Assembly: GCA_025655575.1 (NCBI GenBank)
Contig: JAHXIP010000005.1
Span: 62,001 to 126,000, forward strand
DNA: 64,000 nucleotides
Direction: 5' to 3'
Origin: Candidatus Thiodiazotropha sp. (ex Monitilora ramsayi)
GTDB lineage: Bacteria > Pseudomonadota > Gammaproteobacteria > Chromatiales > Chromatiaceae
Shown here: positions 34,933 to 43,006 of the stretch, one piece after another
Layout: every line of letters starts with the position of its first letter
Numbering within the stretch: the first letter of the stretch is position 1
Translations under genes and position numbers: made by a program
Notes under the pieces: model-generated
What the model saw: the letters and a program-made list of their open reading frames with translations, nothing else
Databases searched by the model: none
What the model was told of the DNA's origin: nothing

Positions 34933-36972
34933 CTACTCCGACATACGCAGCAGGCTGCTTTGAATATTTGATTCGGAATCAATCAGGAACTGACCGGAAA
35001 CCACCACCTCATCCCCTTCAGTTATGCCGGAGAGAATTTCAACATTGTCACTGCCCCAGATACCGGTTTGTACTTCCACCGGTTGGAAGTGACCCTTGCC
35101 CAGGGATTTGACGATGATTTCACGCTCTCCTGTCAAAATAATCGATTCGCGGGGTACGCTGATGATATTTTCTTTTGCGGCACCCTGTGAGAGATCCACT
35201 TGCACAAACATATTCAATAACAGTGCTTCATCAGGGTTGGGTACCTCGATACGAGCACGTAACGTACGGGTTTTTGGATCAACTTCCGGGTAAATAAATT
35301 CTACTTCTCCGGTCCACGCTCTGCCGGGAATGACCGGTGTCGTGATTGTGACCTGCTGGCCCTTCCTGATCCAGGGGGCCTGATGTTCAAAGATATCTAC
35401 CATTACCCAGACTTCGCTGAGATCGACAATGGTGAACATGGATTGGTAAGGCTCTACATAGCTTCCTTCATTGACATTCAGCTCTGTGATGAGGCCGCCT
35501 TGAGGTGCCATGATCTGTACAGTATTGAGAACTTTTCTGCTTTTTTCTATCCGCATAACGTCCATAGGAGAGACATTCAGCAATCTCAAAGTGTTTCTGA
35601 GTGCATCGACCTTGGCATCCAGTTCCCCTTTGCGTGATGGATCAAACGTGACCATATCCAATTCTTCAAGCGCAGTTATGAAGTCGAGCTGTGCCTGGTT
35701 GATCCAGGGAGAGTAGAAATCGAGTAACTCCTCTTTTCTCTCCACACGATCTCCCTCTGAGCTTGGGTAGAGTCTTTCAACCCAGCCTCCCGTCCTGGGA
35801 TGTATGTTGAGAATTCCCTCGTCGTCTGCGGCAACAATACCCTGTGTTTTGATTTCCTTGCCGAGTGAGTCACGCCTGGCGGTGATGGTGCGTATTCCCA
35901 TATTTTGTATCACCGCAGTGTTGAGAAAAACCTGTGGGTTTTGCTCGGATTTAAGGGCAGATGATTTGGGCACGAGATCCATGCCGCAGATGGGGCATGA
36001 TCCAGGATCCTCAACGATAATCTGTGGATGCATTGGACAAACAAAGGTTGTACTGACTCTACTCTCTGATGCTGAAGCGGCAGGTATTATTTTTTCAACA
36101 AGATTCATGCCGCAGATGGGGCAGGTGGCGTCTGCTTCTTGACTCACGATCCGCGGATGCATAGGGCAAACATAGTTTGCGCCATGTTGTGAATGGTCAT
36201 GAGCGGTGTGATCCTGCACAACGCCTAAGTTATCCAAAGATGTAGATTGAAGACGTTTTGCAGTGGATAGGCTCTCATCTTCAATGCTATGCATTGCGTG
36301 ATCGGAGGTCTGATGCTGAAGCTGATTGGACTCCCAAAACCGCTTGGGCTTTGCTTTCATAGGCATCTGCATTTCTTGATGCATCGCACTATGTTCATTC
36401 GCTCTGTGTGAGTTTGCCAGATGCTCAGTTGTCATGGAATGTTGCGTTTGTGTTTTACCATCTGGGAGCTTTGCTGCTTCATGATCCTGCTGAAGGATAT
36501 CGCTGTCATATTCACTCGTGCTTTCAGCAGCTTGTTGTTTAACCAGAAACATGCCGCATTGTGAACATCTGCCAGGTTCATGGCTTGTCTCTTGCGGGTG
36601 CATAGGGCAGACATATAGCGCGGTTTGCGGCTCATGCTCATGAAGAGAATGCTCCATAGCTTTGTTATTTGGCTGCTTAACTAAAAACATACCGCAAACT
36701 GAGCACCTGCCGGGTTCATGGCTGACTTCAAATGGGTGCATAGGGCAGGCATATTGAGGTGACTGCTGTATGTACGCCACGATAGGCATTTCGACAGATT
36801 GGTCGGAAGACTTGGCCTTATGTTGGTGATCTGCATGATCGGCAGCGATGGCATTGCCGAAAATACTTACGAAGCAGATAAATAAAAGCAGGGTAAGCCA
36901 GCATTTGATTGTGCCGCGTTGAATATAGCTACACAAAGTTATGGCCTGATACCTGAATAGAGGGTGGTACAT
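34933..36972 (-). CDS. cusB: Copper efflux membrane-fusion protein with four heavy-metal-binding modules
   Basis: A 679-residue periplasmic adaptor. A long N-terminus ends in a signal region (about 24-44). It has four modules of the type Y-x-C-P-M-H-P...C-x-x-C-G-M at about 74-99, 120-146, 268-296 and 307-335. Modules 2 and 3 are separated by a His/Met-rich linker (HSMTTEHLANSHRANEHSAMHQEMQM is its core; about 165-260). The adaptor proper follows: LNVNEGSYV, WVMVDIFEHQ and a typical barrel and hairpin. Family members usually have one such module or none. The extra modules and linker probably sequester or pass Cu(I). The start is the first ATG, with a weak AGGA site. Confidence 0.9.
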   Translation of the reverse strand: MYHPLFRYQAITLCSYIQRGTIKCWLTLLLFICFVSIFGNAIAADHADHQHKAKSSDQSVEMPIVAYIQQSPQYACPMHPFEVSHEPGRCSVCGMFLVKQPNNKAMEHSLHEHEPQTALYVCPMHPQETSHEPGRCSQCGMFLVKQQAAESTSEYDSDILQQDHEAAKLPDGKTQTQHSMTTEHLANSHRANEHSAMHQEMQMPMKAKPKRFWESNQLQHQTSDHAMHSIEDESLSTAKRLQSTSLDNLGVVQDHTAHDHSQHGANYVCPMHPRIVSQEADATCPICGMNLVEKIIPAASASESRVSTTFVCPMHPQIIVEDPGSCPICGMDLVPKSSALKSEQNPQVFLNTAVIQNMGIRTITARRDSLGKEIKTQGIVAADDEGILNIHPRTGGWVERLYPSSEGDRVERKEELLDFYSPWINQAQLDFITALEELDMVTFDPSRKGELDAKVDALRNTLRLLNVSPMDVMRIEKSRKVLNTVQIMAPQGGLITELNVNEGSYVEPYQSMFTIVDLSEVWVMVDIFEHQAPWIRKGQQVTITTPVIPGRAWTGEVEFIYPEVDPKTRTLRARIEVPNPDEALLLNMFVQVDLSQGAAKENIISVPRESIILTGEREIIVKSLGKGHFQPVEVQTGIWGSDNVEILSGITEGDEVVVSGQFLIDSESNIQSSLLRMSE

Positions 36973-36998
36973 TGGAAGTCACGTCCTATCAGTTGGTC

Positions 36999-37688
36999 TT
37001 ATTCGATTGCCAGTAAGTCCACATCAAAAATCAAAGAGCTGTGGGGTGGGATTCTGGGGGGTGCGCCTTTCTCTCCATAGGCCAGGTCGGACGGTATAAA
37101 CAGTTGCCAGCGAGCACCCTGCTTCATTAATTGCAGTGCTTCTGTCCAGCCTTTGATGACTCGATTGACCTGAAAACTGGCAGGTTTTCCACGGCCATAT
37201 GAACTGTCGAATTCAGTGCCGTCGATCAGTTTTCCAGTGTAGTGGACCAGGACCTTATCGGTTGAAAGGGGACGCTTGCCGCGACCGGCTTCGAGAATGC
37301 GATACTGCAAGCCGCTTTCGGTTGTGACAATACCGGTTTTTTTTCCGTTTTCAGTGTGGAAGTTTTTACGCTTCTGGCTTTGCTCACGTAGAAGTGCTTC
37401 TTTCTTTTTTCTTTTTTGCTCTGCCAGACGCTTACCGAGATCGGCCATGACTTGTCGCATCTGAGCATTCGTCATTTGGCCTTCATTCCCCTTCATTGCA
37501 TCACGAATGCCTTGCAAAATGGCATCAGAACGGATCTCAATATTCTGATACTTAAAGTCACTGCCGATTTGATATCCGACGCTATAGTTTATCTTTGCCG
37601 TATCATCAGAGAGGGGTGTCTGATCCTCGGCTGTGGCGGGAGATGCAGCAATCAAAATGGTGATAAGTGAAGCGGATGCTATCTTCAT
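36999..37688 (-). CDS. FKBP-type peptidyl-prolyl isomerase, periplasmic (FkpA/Mip-like)
   Basis: 229 residues: signal peptide (1-20, cut after ATA), helical dimerisation domain with DTAKINYSVGYQIGSDF (about 28-120), and a C-terminal FKBP domain (about 120-229). The FKBP domain has VLVHYTGKLIDGTEFDSS, VIKGWTEALQLMKQGARWQLFIPSDLAYG and PPHSSLIFDVDLL. It catalyses proline isomerisation and assists folding outside the inner membrane. It lies 26 bp before cusB in the same direction, so it is probably the first gene of the cus operon and may help fold pump or copper proteins. A second, divergent paralogue lies at 38847. Confidence 0.87.
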   Translation of the reverse strand: MKIASASLITILIAASPATAEDQTPLSDDTAKINYSVGYQIGSDFKYQNIEIRSDAILQGIRDAMKGNEGQMTNAQMRQVMADLGKRLAEQKRKKKEALLREQSQKRKNFHTENGKKTGIVTTESGLQYRILEAGRGKRPLSTDKVLVHYTGKLIDGTEFDSSYGRGKPASFQVNRVIKGWTEALQLMKQGARWQLFIPSDLAYGEKGAPPRIPPHSSLIFDVDLLAIE

Positions 37689-38071
37689 TCATTTTGTTCC
37701 TTTGTGTCGTTCAAGGGCGTATTCACCCTATCTATATCTAAGTCGGAGATGTATTGTCATGGGCTGATGGAAAGCCTCTGAACGGCTATCCAACTCATAG
37801 TATCAAGGTTTCATCCGGGAGGAAAAAAATGATAGGAAATATAAGAAATTACTATCCAAAAAGCGACCGTGTTTGTGTTTGAGTTTTATCCTATCCGGAA
37901 CTGGATAAGGCATACAAATAGGGTGTAGTAGGTATACGGTAATACGTGGAGTGTGTATATCGTTGTGTTCACGACATCAAATAAACGAATTCGTTGATTC
38001 AGTATTCAATTCAGTGTATTGAAGAGTACGATTCACTAAAAAAAAGATGCTGGAATGTTCGGAGAGAAATG
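37689..38071. other. Divergent promoter region of the copper island
   Basis: No firm gene. It lies between the FKBP/cus operon (minus) and the DUF4412-like gene (plus). A 17-codon frame at 37829-37882 starts after a perfect-looking ribosome site (GGGAGG at 37817-37822) and could be a leader peptide, with low confidence. An imperfect inverted repeat CTTATCC/GGATAAG-like lies near 37889-37910. No recognisable CueR or CusR box was found. Confidence 0.35.
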
Positions 38072-38725
38072 ATGTTTAATCTATTAAATAAATCTGTCAT
38101 GGCATTAGGTTTATGCGTTTTCGGTACGGCTCAAGCTGACTCCATACTGAAGTACGAAAAGGTGGGATCAAGTGGTGACAAGGAGACGATTACTGTTTCG
38201 ATTACCGGTCGATGGCTGAGAATCGATAACGAGGGAAAAGAGAAGCCTGACTATACGCTGATGGATACCGGTCGGTTGATCATGTTTGAAGTGGATGATG
38301 ATGCAAAGCGTTACACTGCCACCCGTATGAACAAGGCCTATTGGCCCGATATGCTCCCGCCAAAGTTGATGCCTGTGCCGGAAAAAACGACAGTTTCCGG
38401 TATTCGCTGCCAAAAGGTACATGAGATGGGAGCAAAGGCACCCAAAGCTGAGCATTGTATGACAGCCGGTGTTCAACTCGGTCTGAATGCCCGGGAGACC
38501 ATTACCCTGTCACGGCTCTTGATGGTTGCCCGAAAGATGGGGTGGGACTGGAACGGCGTTTCAACACCGGATGAACGCCAAGTCTCAGTTCAAAGCCGCT
38601 CTCTCGATGGCAACATGAGTCTGACTTTCAAGTCGGTAGAGCACAAAGCGATACCGGACAATCGGGTAAAAATACCAGATACCTATAAACAGAACTGGGC
38701 TGATCAGAAAAAGCCTGCAAAGTAA
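38072..38725 (+). CDS. DUF4412-like periplasmic protein
   Basis: 217 residues. A signal peptide (MFNLLNKSVMALGLCVFGTAQA) is followed by a beta-rich domain. ILKYEKVGSSGDKETITVSITGRWLRID, DTGRLIMFEVDDDAKRYTATRMNK and a CQKVHEM...HCM pair resemble DUF4412 or LolA-like domains that read a bound state. The ATG at 38072 is preferred over the adjacent ATG at 38069 because of its distance from GGAGAG (38061-38066). It is the only plus-strand gene inside the copper island. The two cysteines, with His and Met residues nearby, could bind copper, but this is inference. Function unknown. Confidence 0.6.
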   Translation: MFNLLNKSVMALGLCVFGTAQADSILKYEKVGSSGDKETITVSITGRWLRIDNEGKEKPDYTLMDTGRLIMFEVDDDAKRYTATRMNKAYWPDMLPPKLMPVPEKTTVSGIRCQKVHEMGAKAPKAEHCMTAGVQLGLNARETITLSRLLMVARKMGWDWNGVSTPDERQVSVQSRSLDGNMSLTFKSVEHKAIPDNRVKIPDTYKQNWADQKKPAK

Positions 38726-38846
38726 GCCGCAGAATCTTTCTGATAATACACGGGCCACTATAAGAGTTTTTGTAGTTAGGTTAGAAAATTCGTGTGAATA
38801 TTGATGGAGGCGTGGTTATCTCAACACGCTTCCGTCAATCCAGAAT

Positions 38847-39605
38847 CTATTTTGTCTCCATATTCTTCGCTTCGGAAGCAGCCGTCTGTGGCTGTTTTCT
38901 GTTCTGCTCCAGAATTTCAAGTAATTTTACTTCAATGATAACGGTTTCATGTCCAAGTGGACCTCGCCTTCCATAAGCTTGATCTGAAGGCAGATAGAGT
39001 TCCCACTTTGCACCAGGCTGCATCATTTTCAGGGCCTCGGAAAAACCGGGGATGAGTTTGTTGACCTGGTAAATTTGTGTCCCACCCTTTTTAAATGAAC
39101 CATCAAAAACATGGCCGTTTAGGCGTTTTGAAGTGTACTCGATTTTCACTTTGTCAATGGCCTTTGGCATGGGTCCGCTACCGGGCATGATGATCTTGTA
39201 CTGCAGGCCACTCGGCGTGCTCGTGACACCTGTCTTTGCCTTGTTGGCTTCCAGAAATTCACGTCCCAACTGGCGTTTGTTTTTAATCTCTGCCTGTCGT
39301 TTCTGCATCCTTGCTATCGCTTCTGACTCCATGTCCTGGGTGATGTTTTTCTTCAGGTCTCTCAGCCGTTGATTCATTTCCCTGGGATCAAGCTGCGGCT
39401 GTTTTCTCACATTGCCGTCATGTATGCCCTGTTTGAGTGACCGTTGGTCCAGTTGAACCTGCTGCTTTTTGAAATCGATACCAATTTGATGACCAATGGC
39501 GTAGTTGATGCGATCTGATTCATCGTTAAGCTTGACCGGTTCATCGGAAAAGACTGCACCTGATAGCAGTCCCATGACAGTGATGGCGGATAGCTGCATT
39601 CGCAT
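38847..39605 (-). CDS. FKBP-type peptidyl-prolyl isomerase, second paralogue
   Basis: 252 residues from the ATG at 39605 (a later ATG at 39599 is also possible). Layout: signal peptide ending FSDE, helical dimerisation region (DRINYAIGHQIGIDFKKQ), and FKBP domain (about 135-240: KVKIEYTSKRLNGHVFDGSF, LIPGFSEALKMMQPGAKWELYLPSDQAYG). The canonical HYTG is changed to EYTS, and the usual FDSS to FDGS. Some catalytic-pocket residues therefore differ and activity may be reduced. It lies between the multicopper oxidase gene and the DUF4412-like gene, suggesting service to a periplasmic copper protein. Confidence 0.82.
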   Translation of the reverse strand: MRMQLSAITVMGLLSGAVFSDEPVKLNDESDRINYAIGHQIGIDFKKQQVQLDQRSLKQGIHDGNVRKQPQLDPREMNQRLRDLKKNITQDMESEAIARMQKRQAEIKNKRQLGREFLEANKAKTGVTSTPSGLQYKIIMPGSGPMPKAIDKVKIEYTSKRLNGHVFDGSFKKGGTQIYQVNKLIPGFSEALKMMQPGAKWELYLPSDQAYGRRGPLGHETVIIEVKLLEILEQNRKQPQTAASEAKNMETK

Positions 39606-39674
39606 GATGTGGATTGCCCTCAAACCTAGTCGTTATTCTTGCAATAGAATCGTAACAAAAGTTGAAATTTGATG

Positions 39675-39702
39675 GAAAAAAAGGGCTGCCCGAAGGCAGC
39701 CC
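39675..39702 (-). terminator. Rho-independent terminator of the multicopper oxidase gene
   Basis: The stem GGGCTGCC/GGCAGCCC has a four-base loop (39683-39702). On the minus strand it is followed by a run of seven T (39676-39682). It lies 29 bases after the oxidase stop. On the plus strand a weaker ATTTTAACGTTTTT tail also follows. Confidence 0.85.
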
Positions 39703-39730
39703 ATTTTAACGTTTTTACCGGTCGTTGTTG

Positions 39731-42370
39731 TTATAGAGCTGGGAACAACTTATCCGGGCAGACGCCGCCGTCTGCTTGGGATCCACCGACACAGAAGGGC
39801 ACCATCATCTCGTTGTCTTCATGCTCAACGATGTGGCAGTGCCAGACGTATAGACCGGGGATGTCGAACTCAGCCTGGATGGATGTGATCTCACCCGGAT
39901 AGGTGATCACGGTATCCTTCCAACCATCTTCCCAGGCTTCCTTACCATTAGGTGTAGGCACTGTAGGGCTGGGTCCGCCAGTCAGATCAGTACGGCCGTT
40001 CACCTTATATTTCACCAGATGCACATGGATTGGATGGGCATCAGCGGTGATGTTTTTGATGTTCCAGACTTCAGTAGCATGGAGGTCCGGGCTGGTTACG
40101 ATCGGATCAGACCAGAGCGTGACCGAATCCACACCGGCTGCATCGGTGGTACCCAGGACTGCAGCCTTGGGACCGAAAGGTGCGGCGGTCGGTGTCGGAC
40201 AGACACCGGCAACAGGGATCTCAGGTAGCTGGATCTGATTGCCGGCTGCATCCACATCGAAGCAGGTCAGAGCAGATTCCTCTTCGATCAGCACCAGGTC
40301 ACGGCTACCAGTGGCTGGTGGAGTGGCGTTACCTTCCACGGGACCCAGGAGCAGATCCCAGGGTGATGTGGCGGCGGTATCTGCATTCTGCAGCTGACCT
40401 CTTGGACTGCGTCGTTCATCACTGGGGCTGGTACCAAGCAGCGCGGTATTCACCACAAACTGCATGACCTGACCGGTGGTGTCCGGATCTGCTGGCGGAT
40501 CGCCGGCAATGGTACCGCCGAAGGGTGAATCGGGCGCTGTGTTGATCATCCGTATCACAGTACCGTTAGGCAGACCTCGGAAGTCAATAATAGTATCAGA
40601 GCGCTCAGCCGGTCCCATCAGCATCGCCTGCCCCGCCATTTGTGCCGTTTCACCGACTATCAACCGATTATTGACCTCCATGTATGGCGCCTGTTGAAAG
40701 GCCCAGGCCTGTGGGTTGTAGTTGAGCTGTGTGGCAAAGCCGGTACGAATCGCTGTCACCTTAGGCAGCATGGCCTGATCGGTACCTATCTGATACATGT
40801 AGAGCTCATTGACCGGTTGCTGATCCGGTTGCCAGGGACCCTTATAGCCACCGTTGTTACTGTTGATCTCACGGTACCAAATGTGCTTCTGCACAGTTGT
40901 CTGATTCCCGGTGACAGGATCAACAATCGGCAGTGAGAGGTTGAGGAAACGAGAGTTGGTGCCGTTTAACAAGCGTAAGCGATACAGAGAAGGCGCCACT
41001 TCCAGTTGCGGCCAGGTTGTACCGTTAACCACCATGGTGTTGAAGAAAGCTTCCGGATTCCAAATAGGCGCGATGTCGGAGACCTTGTCCTGAGCGTTGT
41101 TACCAGCGAACTTGATTTGCAACTCAGGTTCACCTGGGAACTGCGCATTTGCTGTCCCGCCAGTACCTTTTACATTCAGACCTTCAAAGAAGGCCCGATT
41201 GCCTGGATACCAGAGAGAACCGTCATCATTGAAGGCGCGATCCTGGATAACGACAGGGATCTCACGATATTTCTCACGAGAACCACCAAGGTCTGCCGGG
41301 AAGTTGGTGGTAACCAGGTCCTCACCTGCGACAGGTGCGGGACCAGGCAGGTTACCCGACTGCATACCAGTCTCGCTATTCACACCTGCTTCATCACGGA
41401 TCAGCCAGAAACCAGCTGGACCGGCATAGACATTCACGCGTGTCATGCCGAGTGCATGATCGTGATACCAGAGTGTGGTGGAGGGCTGATCGTTCAGATA
41501 CTCAAAGACACCGACACCAGCGCCAATGTTGGTATCCAGCGCGCCATCACGATCTGTCAGGAGGTTGGCGATGGTGCCTTCACAGACATATTCGCCAGCG
41601 CCAGGTTTGCGGACAGGGTCTCCGGTTACGCCATCACGAGGCACACAAGCAACGTTCGATGCGTTGGGCAGCCACCAGCCTTCGGTGTAACCATCGCTGC
41701 TGGGACCGGTATGGGCGCCATGCACATGCGTGACGATGGGAACCGGGCCACGGTAGGGTTTTTGGCTCTGGCCATGACAGTCGGTACGCAGTTCACCCTT
41801 GTCACAACGTGCCTTCGGGTTAGCCCAGTGCAGGGTCTGATCCACGGGTAGCAGATGAGGGATGAATTTACAGTCGTTGGCTCTTTCTGTACCAATGTTG
41901 CCACCGACGGCACGGCAGCGATCAGGACGCCGTACCAACTGGTTCTTCCAGTCCACTGTGACGTTAGTATCCTTGACTGCTTCAATGGTGTAAGCCGGAT
42001 AGTTGAATTGGGAGTTGGAGGCAGGCGCTACGTTCCGGCCACCACCCAATGCCCGTGAGTCAGGGCGCGGATCTGTTGCCGGGCCATAACTCCAGACAGT
42101 GGTTGGCGGGAACGCATCGGTTCTGCCGTTGATGGTGTTCCAGATACCGCCTGGTAAAATCTGTTGTTTGAATTGGCGCATGCCAATATCGTAATCATCC
42201 AGCGTACCGGTATTATTCATGACCGGTGGGATGACCAAAGGTGTGACATATTTTGGGATGGTCAGTGGATCGAGAGTGCCACCATCGAGGGGAACAGCTT
42301 GTGCACCCGTCGCGGTAAAGGCACCCAGGACTACTGCATAGGTGAGTCGCTTGAGCTTCAGATTTTTCAT
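39731..42370 (-). CDS. Multicopper oxidase (CotA/bilirubin-oxidase-like)
   Basis: 879 residues with a signal peptide (about 1-26). All four copper-binding segments are present in order: HVHG (about 212), WYHDH (about 299), HPIHVH (about 777) and HCHIVEHEDNEMM (about 843, with the axial Met). The enzyme should hold one type 1 copper and a trinuclear centre and reduce O2 to water while oxidising Cu(I), Mn(II) or phenolic compounds. It is longer than CotA-type laccases (about 510), with large insertions including cysteine-bearing loops. Its place in the copper island suggests periplasmic cuprous oxidase activity. Phenol or manganese oxidation is also possible given the aromatic genes nearby. Confidence 0.88.
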   Translation of the reverse strand: MKNLKLKRLTYAVVLGAFTATGAQAVPLDGGTLDPLTIPKYVTPLVIPPVMNNTGTLDDYDIGMRQFKQQILPGGIWNTINGRTDAFPPTTVWSYGPATDPRPDSRALGGGRNVAPASNSQFNYPAYTIEAVKDTNVTVDWKNQLVRRPDRCRAVGGNIGTERANDCKFIPHLLPVDQTLHWANPKARCDKGELRTDCHGQSQKPYRGPVPIVTHVHGAHTGPSSDGYTEGWWLPNASNVACVPRDGVTGDPVRKPGAGEYVCEGTIANLLTDRDGALDTNIGAGVGVFEYLNDQPSTTLWYHDHALGMTRVNVYAGPAGFWLIRDEAGVNSETGMQSGNLPGPAPVAGEDLVTTNFPADLGGSREKYREIPVVIQDRAFNDDGSLWYPGNRAFFEGLNVKGTGGTANAQFPGEPELQIKFAGNNAQDKVSDIAPIWNPEAFFNTMVVNGTTWPQLEVAPSLYRLRLLNGTNSRFLNLSLPIVDPVTGNQTTVQKHIWYREINSNNGGYKGPWQPDQQPVNELYMYQIGTDQAMLPKVTAIRTGFATQLNYNPQAWAFQQAPYMEVNNRLIVGETAQMAGQAMLMGPAERSDTIIDFRGLPNGTVIRMINTAPDSPFGGTIAGDPPADPDTTGQVMQFVVNTALLGTSPSDERRSPRGQLQNADTAATSPWDLLLGPVEGNATPPATGSRDLVLIEEESALTCFDVDAAGNQIQLPEIPVAGVCPTPTAAPFGPKAAVLGTTDAAGVDSVTLWSDPIVTSPDLHATEVWNIKNITADAHPIHVHLVKYKVNGRTDLTGGPSPTVPTPNGKEAWEDGWKDTVITYPGEITSIQAEFDIPGLYVWHCHIVEHEDNEMMVPFCVGGSQADGGVCPDKLFPAL

Positions 42371-43006
42371 TATTCCTTCTCCCCAGAGATTAGAAGGTCT
42401 TCAATTAACGTTTGTCGAAACAAACCGGTTAAATGAAACCATCCATAATTTGCCGCATCCCTTAGGCGTTGATTCGTGCCTTCAAACTATGAATACATTT
42501 CATGTATTTTTTCCGCACAAAACCACGTCACTCACCATTGGAGTGAATTAGCGTCTGTATTGGAAATGGCAGTGGTTGTCTGCCGGGAACGGCAAATGCC
42601 CCTCCATGAATCCGGGAAAAGAGAGTTTGACGAGTTTCTTCTTGAATCCCTGCTATTCTTTAACCGATCAGGTGACTACCAACCCCGTTGACCTGATCTT
42701 TACAACAGAACCCGATGCATTCCCTGTAAATACGCTTTCTCCAGATTCGCACTCATTTTATGTGAGTCATATCACACAAAAAATGGGAAGCAATACCCAA
42801 ATTTAACTACTGCCATACCCTACCCAACGGTAGTAGTATTTTTATTCCTACTAGGCAAAACCCTAGTAATCATTGTTAATTGACAGGGTCTATATTTTTG
42901 ATTTTTTAAAGCAGAGACAAAAAAGGTGATGTGTTATTTCCCGCACATCACCAGGGTTACTTGTAGGTCTGCACCGAAAATAGTTTCACAACCTATCAGG
43001 CATAAA
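42371..43006. other. 636-bp intergenic region with two palindromes
   Basis: No gene supported. AATACAT-TTC-ATGTATT (42492-42508) is a perfect 7-bp inverted repeat about 120 bp upstream of the multicopper oxidase start and could be its operator. Near 42806-42842 CTACTGCC and GGTAGTAG can pair and are followed by TATTTTTATT. Just after this, ACTAGG-CAAAAC-CCTAGT forms another inverted repeat, like the CTAGG repeat before paralogue B. The remaining sequence is A+T-rich and featureless. Confidence 0.4.

Noticed and set aside
41006..41851. Plus-strand open frame (281 codons) opposite the multicopper oxidase
   Set aside because: The oxidase with all copper motifs is the real gene; the opposite frame is a shadow rich in Thr, Ile and Arg.
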